Source of the DNA: SZUA-38 sp965212525
Lineage (GTDB): Bacteria; Pseudomonadota; Gammaproteobacteria; Xanthomonadales; SZUA-38
Length of the DNA: 64,000 nucleotides
Assembly: GCA_965212525.1 (NCBI GenBank)
Contig: CBDBVC010000009.1
Coordinates: 1-64,000 of the forward strand
Direction of reading: 5' to 3'
The notes under the pieces were generated by a model. It had not been told where the DNA came from. It ran no database searches and saw nothing but the letters and a program-made list of their open reading frames with translations. The position numbers were made by a program, and so were the translations under genes. Numbering within the stretch: position 1 is the stretch's first letter; each line of letters starts with the position of its first letter. This document shows, one piece after another, positions 36,143 to 44,841 of this stretch.

Positions 36143-37348
36143 TCACAGACGACAGCGATCCTGCAGGCGAGCGATCAGTTCTTCCATTTCTACCGGCCTT
36201 TGTCCCGTAGCCTTAGCCGACGCCAGCGCCTGGCATGACTCTGCGATATTGCCGGTTTCATCCGCCGCGATGGCCAGTGAAATCCAGCTCGAGACATCCT
36301 GGCGTATAGCCATGTTTGTGCGAGCCAGTTCGAGAGCCTTCTGACCACGTCCACTGTCGAGAAAATGGCTGATGGCATGATCGGCGATCAGTTCCGGCCG
36401 CTGTGCCAGCAAATCATCGAATCCGGCCTCTGCCCTTGCCGCAGTCTGCCTGCTGACAGACAGCTTGCCCAGATCTCGTTGCACCCGTGACAATTGCGCA
36501 AGAAACAGCGGGTTGTCTGTCTGTTCACTGACCTGGGAATAGAGTGCCTCGGCTCGGGTCAGATTGCCCAGCAGGTACTCGGTTTCTGCCAGGTGTTCGG
36601 TCGCCAGGTAATACTCGGGAAAGCGTTCATGTGCAGTCTGGAAAAAGATACGTGCCGATTCAGTATCGCCGTATCTGAGGAAGGCGATGCCCTGCTGCAG
36701 CTGGATCCAGGCCAGAAAATAGGGGTCTGAACCGCGGTAGTCGAATTCCGCCGAGCGATAATGTCGTGTGGCATCGAGCAGTCGGTTTTCCTGCAGGTCT
36801 GCATCGGCCAGCGTCATGGTATCCGCTTTAAGTATTGCTGTTTCTGCACCGGTCAGCCCTGTTGCGGCATCAAGCTGGCGCTGCAACGCGTCTGTCTGCT
36901 CAGCCGTTGCACCGGCTGATCGACCAAGTGACAGGTATTCACGTGCCTGCTCAAACCGGTGCATTCCTGACAGTATGCGACTGGCGGTCAGGTTGGCGGT
37001 GATGCTGTCCGGGTTTTCAGTTGCCAGAGCAATGCTGATGGTTTCGGCCTTGAGTGCATCGGCCAGGTCGCCGAGAATCCTGAATCGCTGATACAATGAT
37101 CCGGCCAGCCTGGCCTGCTGCTCGATGGTTGGCGAATGGCGACTGTGTCCTTGCAGTGAATCAATCGCGGCATCGAGATTGGCCAGGTAGATGTGACTGG
37201 CGGTAGTGCGGTACTGGGCCGGGTTCTGTGGCCATTGCCCATCGATAAGGCTGGCTGCCTGCTGTATTTCAGTAACAGGGCTGGCCTGTCTGTGGCCATG
37301 GCAGGCAAACAGCATCAGGCATGTCAGTGTCAGGAGTGTGGTTTTCAT
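36143..37348 (-). CDS. TPR lipoprotein
   Basis: A 401-residue lipoprotein starting at Met 37348 (signal KTTLLTLTCLMLFAC, lipobox Cys16); a start at 37426 would add 26 residues that spoil the signal and overlap the upstream gene. The mature part is helical with TPR-type units (QLQQGIAFLRYGDTESARIFF, LATEHLAETEYLLGNLTRAEAL). It follows the DUF4331 gene on the same strand, with an 8-bp hairpin between them. Probably a periplasmic scaffold; no specific role is visible. Confidence 0.8.
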   Translation of the reverse strand: MKTTLLTLTCLMLFACHGHRQASPVTEIQQAASLIDGQWPQNPAQYRTTASHIYLANLDAAIDSLQGHSRHSPTIEQQARLAGSLYQRFRILGDLADALKAETISIALATENPDSITANLTASRILSGMHRFEQAREYLSLGRSAGATAEQTDALQRQLDAATGLTGAETAILKADTMTLADADLQENRLLDATRHYRSAEFDYRGSDPYFLAWIQLQQGIAFLRYGDTESARIFFQTAHERFPEYYLATEHLAETEYLLGNLTRAEALYSQVSEQTDNPLFLAQLSRVQRDLGKLSVSRQTAARAEAGFDDLLAQRPELIADHAISHFLDSGRGQKALELARTNMAIRQDVSSWISLAIAADETGNIAESCQALASAKATGQRPVEMEELIARLQDRCRL

Positions 37349-37370
37349 CTGTGGATGTCTCTCGAAAACC

Positions 37371-37393
37371 GCCCTGGCCGCAACAGCCAGGGC
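37371..37393 (-). other. Intercistronic hairpin between DUF4331 and TPR lipoprotein genes
   Basis: GCCCTGGC (37371-37378) pairs perfectly with GCCAGGGC (37386-37393); there is no T-run, so it is more likely an mRNA processing or stability element than a full terminator. Confidence 0.5.
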
Positions 37394-37406
37394 GTGAGTT
37401 GTTGAT

Positions 37407-38855
37407 CTACTGGCGCACCGTTGCATTGGGCAAGCCGAGGAACGGGAACACGGTCAGGAACTGGCTGTCATTGGCCACACCATCCGAAACTCCGGGGCCG
37501 ACAACGGCACCCAGCGTGTCATCGATGACATCGCGTTCCAGCGTACGACCACCACACTGTGTGGTGACACCCAGTTCGACGGCCAGATAGGCATCACAGG
37601 CTGCGATACTGGTGTCGATCAGCAGAATGTCGTTAACCAGCACCGTGGCCAGCGTATTGGCATCCAGCAGTGCATTACCAGGCGTGCCATCGAGCGTATC
37701 GAGTGCAGCCAGATTGGCAGCCATTTCGGCCTGGAACAGCGCGAACCAGGTCGCCGGATCAACGGCTTCGTTGTAGGCATCCTTGAGACCGGTCGACTGC
37801 AACAGGTCAATCAGCGCCGTGTTGATCGCCGGTCTGCCGACCCGGTCAACCTGACCGTTCTGCAGCATGGCACAGGGCAGGCCTGAAATGCTGGTGAGTC
37901 GGGACAGATCGAGTGCGGTGGAACCCAGTTCTGCTTCATTGGCCGACTGGAAATTCACAACGGCGTTGTTGCATCCGGCAAAGTTGAATGCCAGTGTGCC
38001 AGCATCGGTCGCGATCACATCATCCGGATTGAAACTGGGTGGAAACATCGCTCCTTCGAAGCCCTGAACCGGTACTGTCGCTGTCAGCCCATCGATGGTT
38101 CCCTGGCCGACCAGCCAGATGGGGTTGCCATTGTTGTCAAACACGAACCAGGCAACAAACACCTGTGCCTGTCCGGCCACATCGATCACTTCGAAGAAGA
38201 AACCATGACCCGACTGAGCCGTGTTGAAAAACGATCCAGTGGTTGATCCATTCAGCGTGGCGCCCGAAAGCCGGTTGGTGGTGGCGTATACACCCAGCAC
38301 CGGTGTGGTGCCGTCATTGGTCAGTGTATCGGGGTTGATGCCAATGACAATCGACAAGATGTCCTGATTGGCAAAGCCATTGATACCGGGATTGGTAAAC
38401 TGGGGTTGCAGCGTGGCCACGGTCTGACCAAAGGCACCGCTGTCAAAGAAGAACGGATCATCCCTGAGTCCAGTGAAGATCCTGAAATCAGGTCCGTCGA
38501 CAATCTCGCCGACATTGCCGGTCAGCGGGTCGAGCCCTGTCAGCGCACAGCTGAACTGCCCGGCGATGGCAAAGGTACAGACAATGCTGAACTGCTCAGC
38601 CGGACTGGCATTGTTGCTGATATTGAAACGGTATTCGATGGCATCGGAAAACTGTGTTCCGGGGCCGGCATCCGGTACGACAGTTGCGGCCAGAATCAGC
38701 TCGGACGGATCATTTGGGTTCATGAATGCATACAGGTCATTCAGGTCAGCCGCAGGGTCGATCCGTACCTGTGGGGCTTCGTTGTGGTCGGCCGCCTGAA
38801 GTGGCAGCAGAATAAAGGCCAGCAGTGAGCCGAGTAATGCTTTGGGGAATTTCAT
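37407..38855 (-). CDS. DUF4331-family secreted protein with an inserted domain
   Basis: A 482-residue secreted protein (signal ending LQA-AD). Residues about 22-195 and 331-482 match the DUF4331 plan (DHNEAPQVRIDPAADLNDLYAFMNPNDP … GRPAINTALIDLL … DVIDDTLG). Between them, residues about 205-330 form an inserted domain with the pattern SGHGFFFEVID…FVAWFVFDNNGNPIWLVGQG, found as a repeated secreted-protein domain in some marine gammaproteobacteria, including a pair of cysteines (CNNAV, GLPC) likely to form a disulfide. Function unknown; two-gene unit with the TPR lipoprotein. Confidence 0.85.
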   Translation of the reverse strand: MKFPKALLGSLLAFILLPLQAADHNEAPQVRIDPAADLNDLYAFMNPNDPSELILAATVVPDAGPGTQFSDAIEYRFNISNNASPAEQFSIVCTFAIAGQFSCALTGLDPLTGNVGEIVDGPDFRIFTGLRDDPFFFDSGAFGQTVATLQPQFTNPGINGFANQDILSIVIGINPDTLTNDGTTPVLGVYATTNRLSGATLNGSTTGSFFNTAQSGHGFFFEVIDVAGQAQVFVAWFVFDNNGNPIWLVGQGTIDGLTATVPVQGFEGAMFPPSFNPDDVIATDAGTLAFNFAGCNNAVVNFQSANEAELGSTALDLSRLTSISGLPCAMLQNGQVDRVGRPAINTALIDLLQSTGLKDAYNEAVDPATWFALFQAEMAANLAALDTLDGTPGNALLDANTLATVLVNDILLIDTSIAACDAYLAVELGVTTQCGGRTLERDVIDDTLGAVVGPGVSDGVANDSQFLTVFPFLGLPNATVRQ

Positions 38856-38915
38856 TGTCGTTCAGTCGCTCTTGTATGGTTTTGAGTGACTAATACGCAG
38901 CGAATGAAGAGACGG

Positions 38916-38937
38916 TTCAGTATTTCATGGTACTGAA
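38916..38937. promoter_or_regulatory. Inverted repeat upstream of DUF4331 gene
   Basis: TTCAGTA (38916-38922) and TACTGAA (38931-38937) form a perfect 7-bp inverted repeat with an 8-base spacer, about 60 bases upstream of the DUF4331 start, a plausible operator. Confidence 0.35.
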
Positions 38938-38985
38938 ACAGAGAACCATTGTGCCTGCAAGAGCGTGTTGCATCGGGCGGGCATG

Positions 38986-39021
38986 AAAAAACGGGTTCAG
39001 CCCGGAGGGCCAAACCCGTTT
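38986..39021 (-). terminator. Terminator of the lamin-tail surface-protein gene
   Basis: On the minus strand, AAACGGGTT pairs with AACCCGTTT (39013-39021 with 38989-38997); an inner GCCC/GGGC extends it, and the A-run at 38986-38991 is the U-tract of the minus-strand transcript. Confidence 0.85.
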
Positions 39022-39041
39022 ACTGGTTCAGGCAGGAATGA

Positions 39042-41590
39042 TCAGCTTCTCATGCGGTGCTGCTGCCTCATTCCGGCCATCATCAGGATCAGCGCCAGCA
39101 TGATCAGGCCCACCGTGTTCATCGACGGAACAGCAAAGGCCTGACTGAACAGCGTGCTGGTCACATCGGTGCTGTTGCCGGCCACCGGATCGGCCAGATC
39201 GGATGTCGCCGTGGCCATCAGACGGATGGTGCCGGGCAGGTTTACCTGCACACTGAATACACACTGCGCCATGGCGGCAGGCGCCAGATCGCCGGCATTC
39301 CAGGTCAGTGTGCCATTGCCGTTGTTGATGATGCAGGCTGGCATGCCAGTCACTGTAAGCTGGTTTGGCAGGTTGATCAGCACCGACGAGTTGGTGGCTG
39401 TGCCCGGGCCGTTGTTGGTCAGGTCCAGCGTGTAATCGAAGGTGGCGCCCGGCATCAGCGGCGGTAAGGCATTGTTGCTGATATCCAGCTGCAGGTCGGC
39501 ACTGGTTGCCGTAACGGTAATATCGAACATCTGGCTTGCCGAGGTATCGACACCGCCGTTGACCGTGCCGCCATTGTCCATCAGCTCCAGCGTGATGGTG
39601 GTGGTACCGTCGGCACCCATGGCCGGGGTATAGCTCAGGTTGCCCATGGCATCGACCGCCGGGCCAGCTGCCAGAATGGCCGGATTGGTATTGCCCGTGA
39701 TGTTGTAGGTCAGCGACTGACCAGCTTCATCAGCAGGACCTGCTGAGATCGCCGTGGCCCAGCCATTGACAGTCTGTGCCCCGGCATTGTCGGCCACCAG
39801 CTGATTCGGCCCCGCCGTGAATGACGGCGCGTCGTTGACGCAGGTGACGGTGACCGCCACGGTTGCCATCGAACCGCCGTTCACGGTGTAGTCAAAGTCA
39901 TCTGTCGGTACGCCGTCGTTACAGGCATCGCCATTCGGGGTGTAATCCACAGACAGCATGTCACCAGCAATCGTGACCATGCCGCCTGCCGGCTGTGTGG
40001 TCGAGGCCACGGTCAGCGGGCCACCGTCGATGTCCATGTCGTTCATCAGCACGTTGATGGTCGTGGCCGCGGCATCTTCCAGCACCGTGGCGCTGTCGGC
40101 GACCGCCGTCGGCGCATCGTCGACACCGTTGATGGTGACGGTTACGGTGGCCATGTCGGTATCGGTGCCATCAGAGAGCGTGTACATGAAGCTGTCCATG
40201 GCCGAACCGCCGGCCATCAGCATCTCGAACTGGCCATTCGGGTCGTAGTCGAATGTGCCGTTGGCGTTCAGTGTCAGCAATGCTCCGCTGCCTAGCATGA
40301 CCTGCATGCCGATGTTCGCCATAGAGCCGTTGACCTCGGTCACCATCAGCATGTCCATGTCGGCATCCGAATCGGCACCGTTGCCATTGTCGGCCAGTAC
40401 ATCGCCCATCAGCAGCGTGTCTTCATCGGTCATGACGTTATCGTCCTGGGCTACTGGCGGCGTGTTCATGGCGCCGTTGGCGGCACCTGGGGTGATGTCG
40501 GTGAATGTCAAGTCGACGTTGTTCATGTTCGTGTCAGTGCCGTTGGGCAGTCGCGAAATACCGAAGTTCGCTGTGGCGTTGTCATCGGCCAGGCCGGCAC
40601 CGCTGCCTTCCACAAACCCGGGCACATCGCCTTCGTAGCTGACCGAATCCAGCAGTGTGGCTCCCGCATCTCGCAGGCCGACGGCATCGGGGGCGCCGTT
40701 CTGCAGGAAGTTGGTATCGGGTCCATCGTCCAGGTCGCAATTGGCCACGGTGGCAGCATTCGCACAAATGACAAAATAATCATCCGCCGCCAGCATGATC
40801 GGCGTCAGCGCGATGGTGTCGTACACGGCAGCACCACCGCCTGAACCATTGATGAATACAACCGTGTGTCCCGTCAGGTCAACGGCGCCCGGGCCGGGAT
40901 TGTAGATTTCGACAAACTCGGCCGCGTCACCACCCGGCTGATCATAGTCGATCTCGTTGATTACCAGGTTGGAGGAGGGAGGAGCCATGTTGGCAGTGCC
41001 TGGTGTTATGGCCAGGTAGGTGAAATCGACATTGTTCATGTCGGTATCAACGCCATTGGGCAGGCGGGACAGTCCCATGTCCTCATTACCACCCGCCACG
41101 CCGATGTCCTCCAGGCCCACACCGCTACCCTCTGTGTAGGGTGCACCCGTATCGCCCTCGTAGCTCAGGGCATCGATCAACACATTGCCAGGGTCACGCA
41201 GGCCGATGGCATCGGGCGCGCCGTTCTGGATCAGGTTCGTATCAGGTGTTTCATCCAGGTCACAATTGGCGACGGTGGCGGCATTGGCGCAGATCACGTA
41301 GTAATCGTCGGCTGCCAGTATCACTCCGGGCAAGGTGAAAAAGTTGTAGGAAATGGCGCCGCCACCAGTGCCATTGATTAACTCAACCCTGTAGCCGTTC
41401 AGGTTCACACTACCCGGGCCGGCATTGTACAGTTCAATGAACTCGGCATCGTCAGCTCCGGGCTGATCGTAATCCACTTCGTTGATCACCAGTGCAGCCA
41501 TGGGGCCACCAGAGTTAGGCATCCCGGGTGTGATGATGGGCGAAAACACAAAGTCGACGCTGTTGTTGTTGGTGTCTGCACCATCGGTGG
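39042..41590 (-). CDS. Lamin-tail/cadherin-like surface protein with IPTL-CTERM-like end, C-terminal part (frameshifted)
   Basis: Large secreted surface protein. This frame carries the third and fourth lamin-tail domains (LVINEVDYDQPGADDAEFIE and LVINEIDYDQPGGDAAEFVE), then cadherin/VCBS-like Ig repeats (PVAQDDNVMTDEDTLLMGD, PTAVADSATVLEDAAATT), a DUF11-like domain (DYTLDLTNNGPGTATNSSV), and a C-terminal sorting-signal-like end: VPSMNTVGLIMLALILMMAG plus a basic tail. The ORF extends to 41669, but those upstream codons are out of frame with the gene: an extra base in GGG at 41589-41591 breaks it. Restored, the gene would be 1,177 residues. Confidence 0.82.
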
Positions 41591-42573
41591 GCACGTGCGA
41601 TGCTGCCATTGGCGCCAAAATCTCCAGGGGCGCCCGATGTCTCGACAAAGCCCGGTACATCGCCCTCATAACTCACCGAATCAATCAGGATGGAAAGTCC
41701 GTCGTACAGGGCAATCGCATCAGGGGCGCCGTCTTGCAGGAAATTGGTGTCGGGCCCGTCATCCAGGTCGCAGTTGGCTACATTGGCGGCATCGCCACAA
41801 ACCACAAAATAATCGCCCGCGGCCAGCATGATGGACGGCAGTACGATCGTATCGTATGTAACTGCCCCCATGCCATTGATGAACTCAAGTGTGTGACCGG
41901 TCAGATCCACGGTGCCTGGGCCCGCATTGTAGAGTTCGACAAACTCGGCATCGTCTACAGTGCCCGGCTGATCATAGTCAAATTCGTTGATCACCAGCAC
42001 GGGCATCATTCCACCCGAGTTGGATGTGCCTGGCGTGATGGGCAGGAACACAAAATCGACACTGTTGTTGTTGGTGTCCACACCATCAATGGCGCGAGAA
42101 ATGCTGCCATCCATTGAAGTCGAATCTGCTGGTGCGCCTGAGGTTTCGACGAAGCCGGGAACGCTGCCCTCGTAACTGACGCTGTCGATCAGTGAAGCCG
42201 TGTTATCAAACAAGCCAACGGCATCAGGCGCTCCATTTTGAATCCAGTTGGTGTTCGGGGTTGAGTCCTGATCGCAATTGCTAACCATGGTAATGTCTGC
42301 ACAGACCACAAAATAATCGCCTGCTGCAAGCATAACGGGATTCAATGCAATCGTTCGGTAAATGGCGGCGCCACCGCCTGAACCATTGATGAACTCCAGC
42401 GAATATCCTGTCAGGTCCACAGGAGCTGCGCCTGCATTATAGAGCTCGACAAATTCGGCCGTGTCACCACCAGGCTGGTCGTAATCGATTTCGTTGATGA
42501 CCAGCTGAGCGTTGACGGCTGACGCCAGTGACAGAATTATCAGCGCGAATGCGCTGCGCAGGTAGTTGGACAT
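41515..42573 (-). CDS. Lamin-tail surface protein, N-terminal part (frameshifted)
   Basis: The N-terminal part of the same large secreted protein: a signal peptide ending AVNA-QL, then two lamin-tail (LTD) domains, starting LVINEIDYDQPGGDTAEFVE and LVINEFDYDQPGTVDDAEFV. About 23 residues before its stop the frame leaves the repeat pattern (ARAHRWCRHQQQQ), at the extra base near 41590; the gene continues in the frame of 39042-41590. LTD domains in bacteria are found on cell-surface and secreted proteins, often with nucleases or adhesins; no enzyme domain is seen here. Confidence 0.85.
   Translation of the reverse strand: MSNYLRSAFALIILSLASAVNAQLVINEIDYDQPGGDTAEFVELYNAGAAPVDLTGYSLEFINGSGGGAAIYRTIALNPVMLAAGDYFVVCADITMVSNCDQDSTPNTNWIQNGAPDAVGLFDNTASLIDSVSYEGSVPGFVETSGAPADSTSMDGSISRAIDGVDTNNNSVDFVFLPITPGTSNSGGMMPVLVINEFDYDQPGTVDDAEFVELYNAGPGTVDLTGHTLEFINGMGAVTYDTIVLPSIMLAAGDYFVVCGDAANVANCDLDDGPDTNFLQDGAPDAIALYDGLSILIDSVSYEGDVPGFVETSGAPGDFGANGSIARAHRWCRHQQQQRRLCVFAHHHTRDA
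41589..41591 (-). other. Probable single-base insertion (frameshift) in lamin-tail gene
   Basis: On the coding strand CGTGCCCACCGATGG should read CGTGCCACCGATGG; removing one C joins …GSIARA-TDGADTNNNSVDFVF, matching the repeat in the upstream copy (AIDGVDTNNNSVDFVF). Confidence 0.82.
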
Positions 42574-42702
42574 GAGCGGTATCCCCAGTGTTTCTTGATT
42601 TTTTCGCAGCGCTCAAGTGTAGAACAAAATCGGGCCAAATTCAGTTCTAATAAGTAATTCCGGCGCAGACAGTCATCGGGTTGTCACACAACACCGACGA
42701 AT

Positions 42703-43122
42703 CTATTGATAGATCACATCCGGGCGCATGGGGATCAGACGTGACAGCAGATCATTCTGTGCAGCAATCGGCACGTTGAGGTCATCCATCACGTCGATGA
42801 CATCCTGAGTGAAATGATTGAACTCGGCCTCTGAGATCTCCATGCCCAGATGGGCATCAGACATCTCGAGCCCGTCGTATTTACAGGGGCCATCGGCCAG
42901 CTGGCACAGCTGCAGGAAAAGCTTTTCACCGAAATACTCGAAATTGGTGAACTCGAACAGCTCGGCAATGCTTTCATCCTGCTGTACCTTGACGATGATG
43001 CCATCGACGATCTTTTCGATACCTTGTTCACCACCGAGCTCGTCATACAGTGTGGCGTGACGCCCGGTCGAGGCACAGCCAAGAAGAATCGACAAGATAA
43101 GCAAACTGACTACCAGACGCAT
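42703..43122 (-). CDS. Group 1 truncated haemoglobin, lipoprotein
   Basis: A 139-residue truncated haemoglobin (TrHbN group) beginning at ATG 43122, which overlaps the stop of the upstream gene by one base (TGATG). The N-terminus is a lipoprotein signal (LLILSILLGC, Cys16), so the globin would sit outside the cytoplasm, unusual for the family. The globin core starts at LYDELGGEQGIEKIVDG and includes the likely haem-ligating proximal His91 in SDAHLGMEISEAEF. Likely role is NO or O2 handling in the periplasm, with the DUF3034 protein encoded just upstream. Confidence 0.9.
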   Translation of the reverse strand: MRLVVSLLILSILLGCASTGRHATLYDELGGEQGIEKIVDGIIVKVQQDESIAELFEFTNFEYFGEKLFLQLCQLADGPCKYDGLEMSDAHLGMEISEAEFNHFTQDVIDVMDDLNVPIAAQNDLLSRLIPMRPDVIYQ

Positions 43123-43985
43123 CAAAACGTCCCCTGCACGGAAAGGTACCACGCATTCTGGTCATCCTGGCCGGCAATGGAACCCAGATCCACCCAGGCG
43201 GCGATCACGGCGATCGACTTGTTGGGGAAATAGCTGATGAACACATCCTGCCAGTCATCCTCACCGGCAAAGGCCAGGTTGTCGGGTTTCTGGCGATATT
43301 CATAACTGATCATCAACTCGCGTGTCAGGAAGATGCCGACGGTACCCTCGAGCACCAGATCGCGTGATGAATCGGACTGGCTGCCATAGCCAAGCAGGCC
43401 GGTCTGGTTTGCTTCGGTTGAGCGCAAGGTGGCATTGGCCAGGATGCTGCGGCCAAGCAGGCCATCGAGAAACAACCTCGTACTGCTGATGTAGACATCA
43501 ACAGTACTGTCATCTTCAGCGCCCAGTGCACGCACGAAGTCACCCTGATGATGCCGCTTGTACTGTACGCCCAGTGCCGTCTGTGGCATGCGGCCGAAGA
43601 TCAGGTCGCCACCGAGTTTCAGCTTGGCACCGATCACGGTCTGCTCCAGATCGTTCACCGGGGTATTCAGTTCCGAGATGTCGAGCGATTGCCGGGCTGC
43701 TGACAGCTCCAGGCGATTGTAGAAATTGACAGCGGCGCCGCCCGTAGAGAATGAAAAATCATCACTGTCCAGGTGGGTCAGAAAAACACTGCCACCAATC
43801 TCGCTGCGAGTGGCGTAGCCGGTAAGTGTTGCCCAGGGCGTGAGGCCGCCGCCTGATCCACCCTCGATCGGATTGGCACCCGAGGTGGCCAGAAGCCCAC
43901 CATCAGCGATCACTGCGACGGGAACGACTGAAATGGCAATCAACCACAGTCGTATTCGTCCGATTTTGGACATCATGCATCTCAT
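43122..43985 (-). CDS. DUF3034-family outer-membrane protein
   Basis: A 287-residue secreted protein (signal ending VIA-DG). It begins with the family's motif GGLLATSGANPIEGGSGGGLTPWATLTGYATR, then continues as beta strands typical of an outer-membrane barrel, ending YLSVQGTF. DUF3034 proteins are frequently paired with truncated haemoglobins, as here. The start may be Met 43976 or 43973 instead; the function is unknown. The divergent sigma-factor gene starts 235 bases away, and the intergenic region holds a perfect GAACCGGTTC palindrome (44036-44045). Confidence 0.88.
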   Translation of the reverse strand: MRCMMSKIGRIRLWLIAISVVPVAVIADGGLLATSGANPIEGGSGGGLTPWATLTGYATRSEIGGSVFLTHLDSDDFSFSTGGAAVNFYNRLELSAARQSLDISELNTPVNDLEQTVIGAKLKLGGDLIFGRMPQTALGVQYKRHHQGDFVRALGAEDDSTVDVYISSTRLFLDGLLGRSILANATLRSTEANQTGLLGYGSQSDSSRDLVLEGTVGIFLTRELMISYEYRQKPDNLAFAGEDDWQDVFISYFPNKSIAVIAAWVDLGSIAGQDDQNAWYLSVQGTF

Positions 43986-44035
43986 CCAGATCAGCTGTAC
44001 TCCTTCTACACACTAGCCTATACGGCCATCGAAGG

Positions 44036-44045
44036 GAACCGGTTC
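44036..44045. promoter_or_regulatory. Palindrome GAACCGGTTC between DUF3034 and sigma-factor genes
   Basis: A perfect 10-bp palindrome in a 235-base divergent intergenic region; a related half (TGAACCGTTA) lies about 35 bases further on. It may be an operator; no confident -35/-10 was assigned. Confidence 0.3.
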
Positions 44046-44220
44046 ATTGTCCTGGTAAAAATATCTGATCCATAGTGAACCGTTATCCCAGTCTGTGCGT
44101 ATGGACTAATGACGAGTAGAGATTCGAGTAGCGGGTGGCAGGAGAACGATCTATGTGCAGCATCACCTCAGCCGTCAATATGAGTGACGGATTTGGTTAT
44201 TTCATCGGGTTGGGATCATA

Positions 44221-44835
44221 ATGATTACCGATACGATGAGCATGTCATTGGTGGATATGAGCATATCGACAGCCAGGCGGGCAGCCATACATCAGGATCA
44301 GGTCCTGATGGTTGCCATCATGCAGGGTGACGAATCGGCGCTGGGCAAGCTGTACGACCGACACATTGATCGCATGCTCGGTCTCGCCTGTCATATCCTG
44401 GGCAATCAGAGTGACGCCGAAGATGTCATCCACGATGTCTTCGTCGAAGTGTGGCACAAGGCGAAGAGCTATGATGCCCGTCGCGGCTCGGTGATCGCCT
44501 GGCTCATGCTGCGCGTTCGCAGCCGCTCACTGGACAGGATCCGCAGCCTCAAGACGGTGCTGAAACACAAGCGGACTCTGGTGCAGGATGATGGCATACA
44601 GGCTGATGATTCTTCAAAGGCCTACGATCTTGATGATCAGGGCAGTGCGGTTCGACAGGCGCTTGCATTCCTGCCCGCGAAACAGAGAAACGTCATCGAA
44701 CTCAGTTACTTCAGGGGGCTGACCTGCTCGGAGATTGCCGCACACTGCGGCATTCCGCTGGGTACGGTCAAGACACGACTGATGGCAGCAGTAAAGCGGC
44801 TGCGCAGTTATATCAATCAATCCGAGGCTGGATGA
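44221..44835 (+). CDS. ECF sigma factor (RpoE/SigK-like), paired with cupin anti-sigma
   Basis: A 204-residue sigma-70-family factor. Region 2: ALGKLYDRHIDRMLGLACHI and DAEDVIHDVFVEVWHKAKSYD; region 4: ALAFLPAKQRNVIELSYFRG then LTCSEIAAHCGIPLGTVKTR. It closely resembles sigma factors paired with ChrR-type cupin anti-sigmas. Six bases separate it from the next gene, which supplies that partner. Expected to respond to an oxidative or photo-oxidative signal, by analogy with RpoE-ChrR; that is inference. Confidence 0.92.
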   Translation: MITDTMSMSLVDMSISTARRAAIHQDQVLMVAIMQGDESALGKLYDRHIDRMLGLACHILGNQSDAEDVIHDVFVEVWHKAKSYDARRGSVIAWLMLRVRSRSLDRIRSLKTVLKHKRTLVQDDGIQADDSSKAYDLDDQGSAVRQALAFLPAKQRNVIELSYFRGLTCSEIAAHCGIPLGTVKTRLMAAVKRLRSYINQSEAG

Positions 44836-44841
44836 ATTGCC

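Noticed and set aside
40866..41381. 171-residue ORF antisense to the lamin-tail gene
   Set aside because: Arises from the repetitive lamin-tail DNA on the other strand; no start signal.
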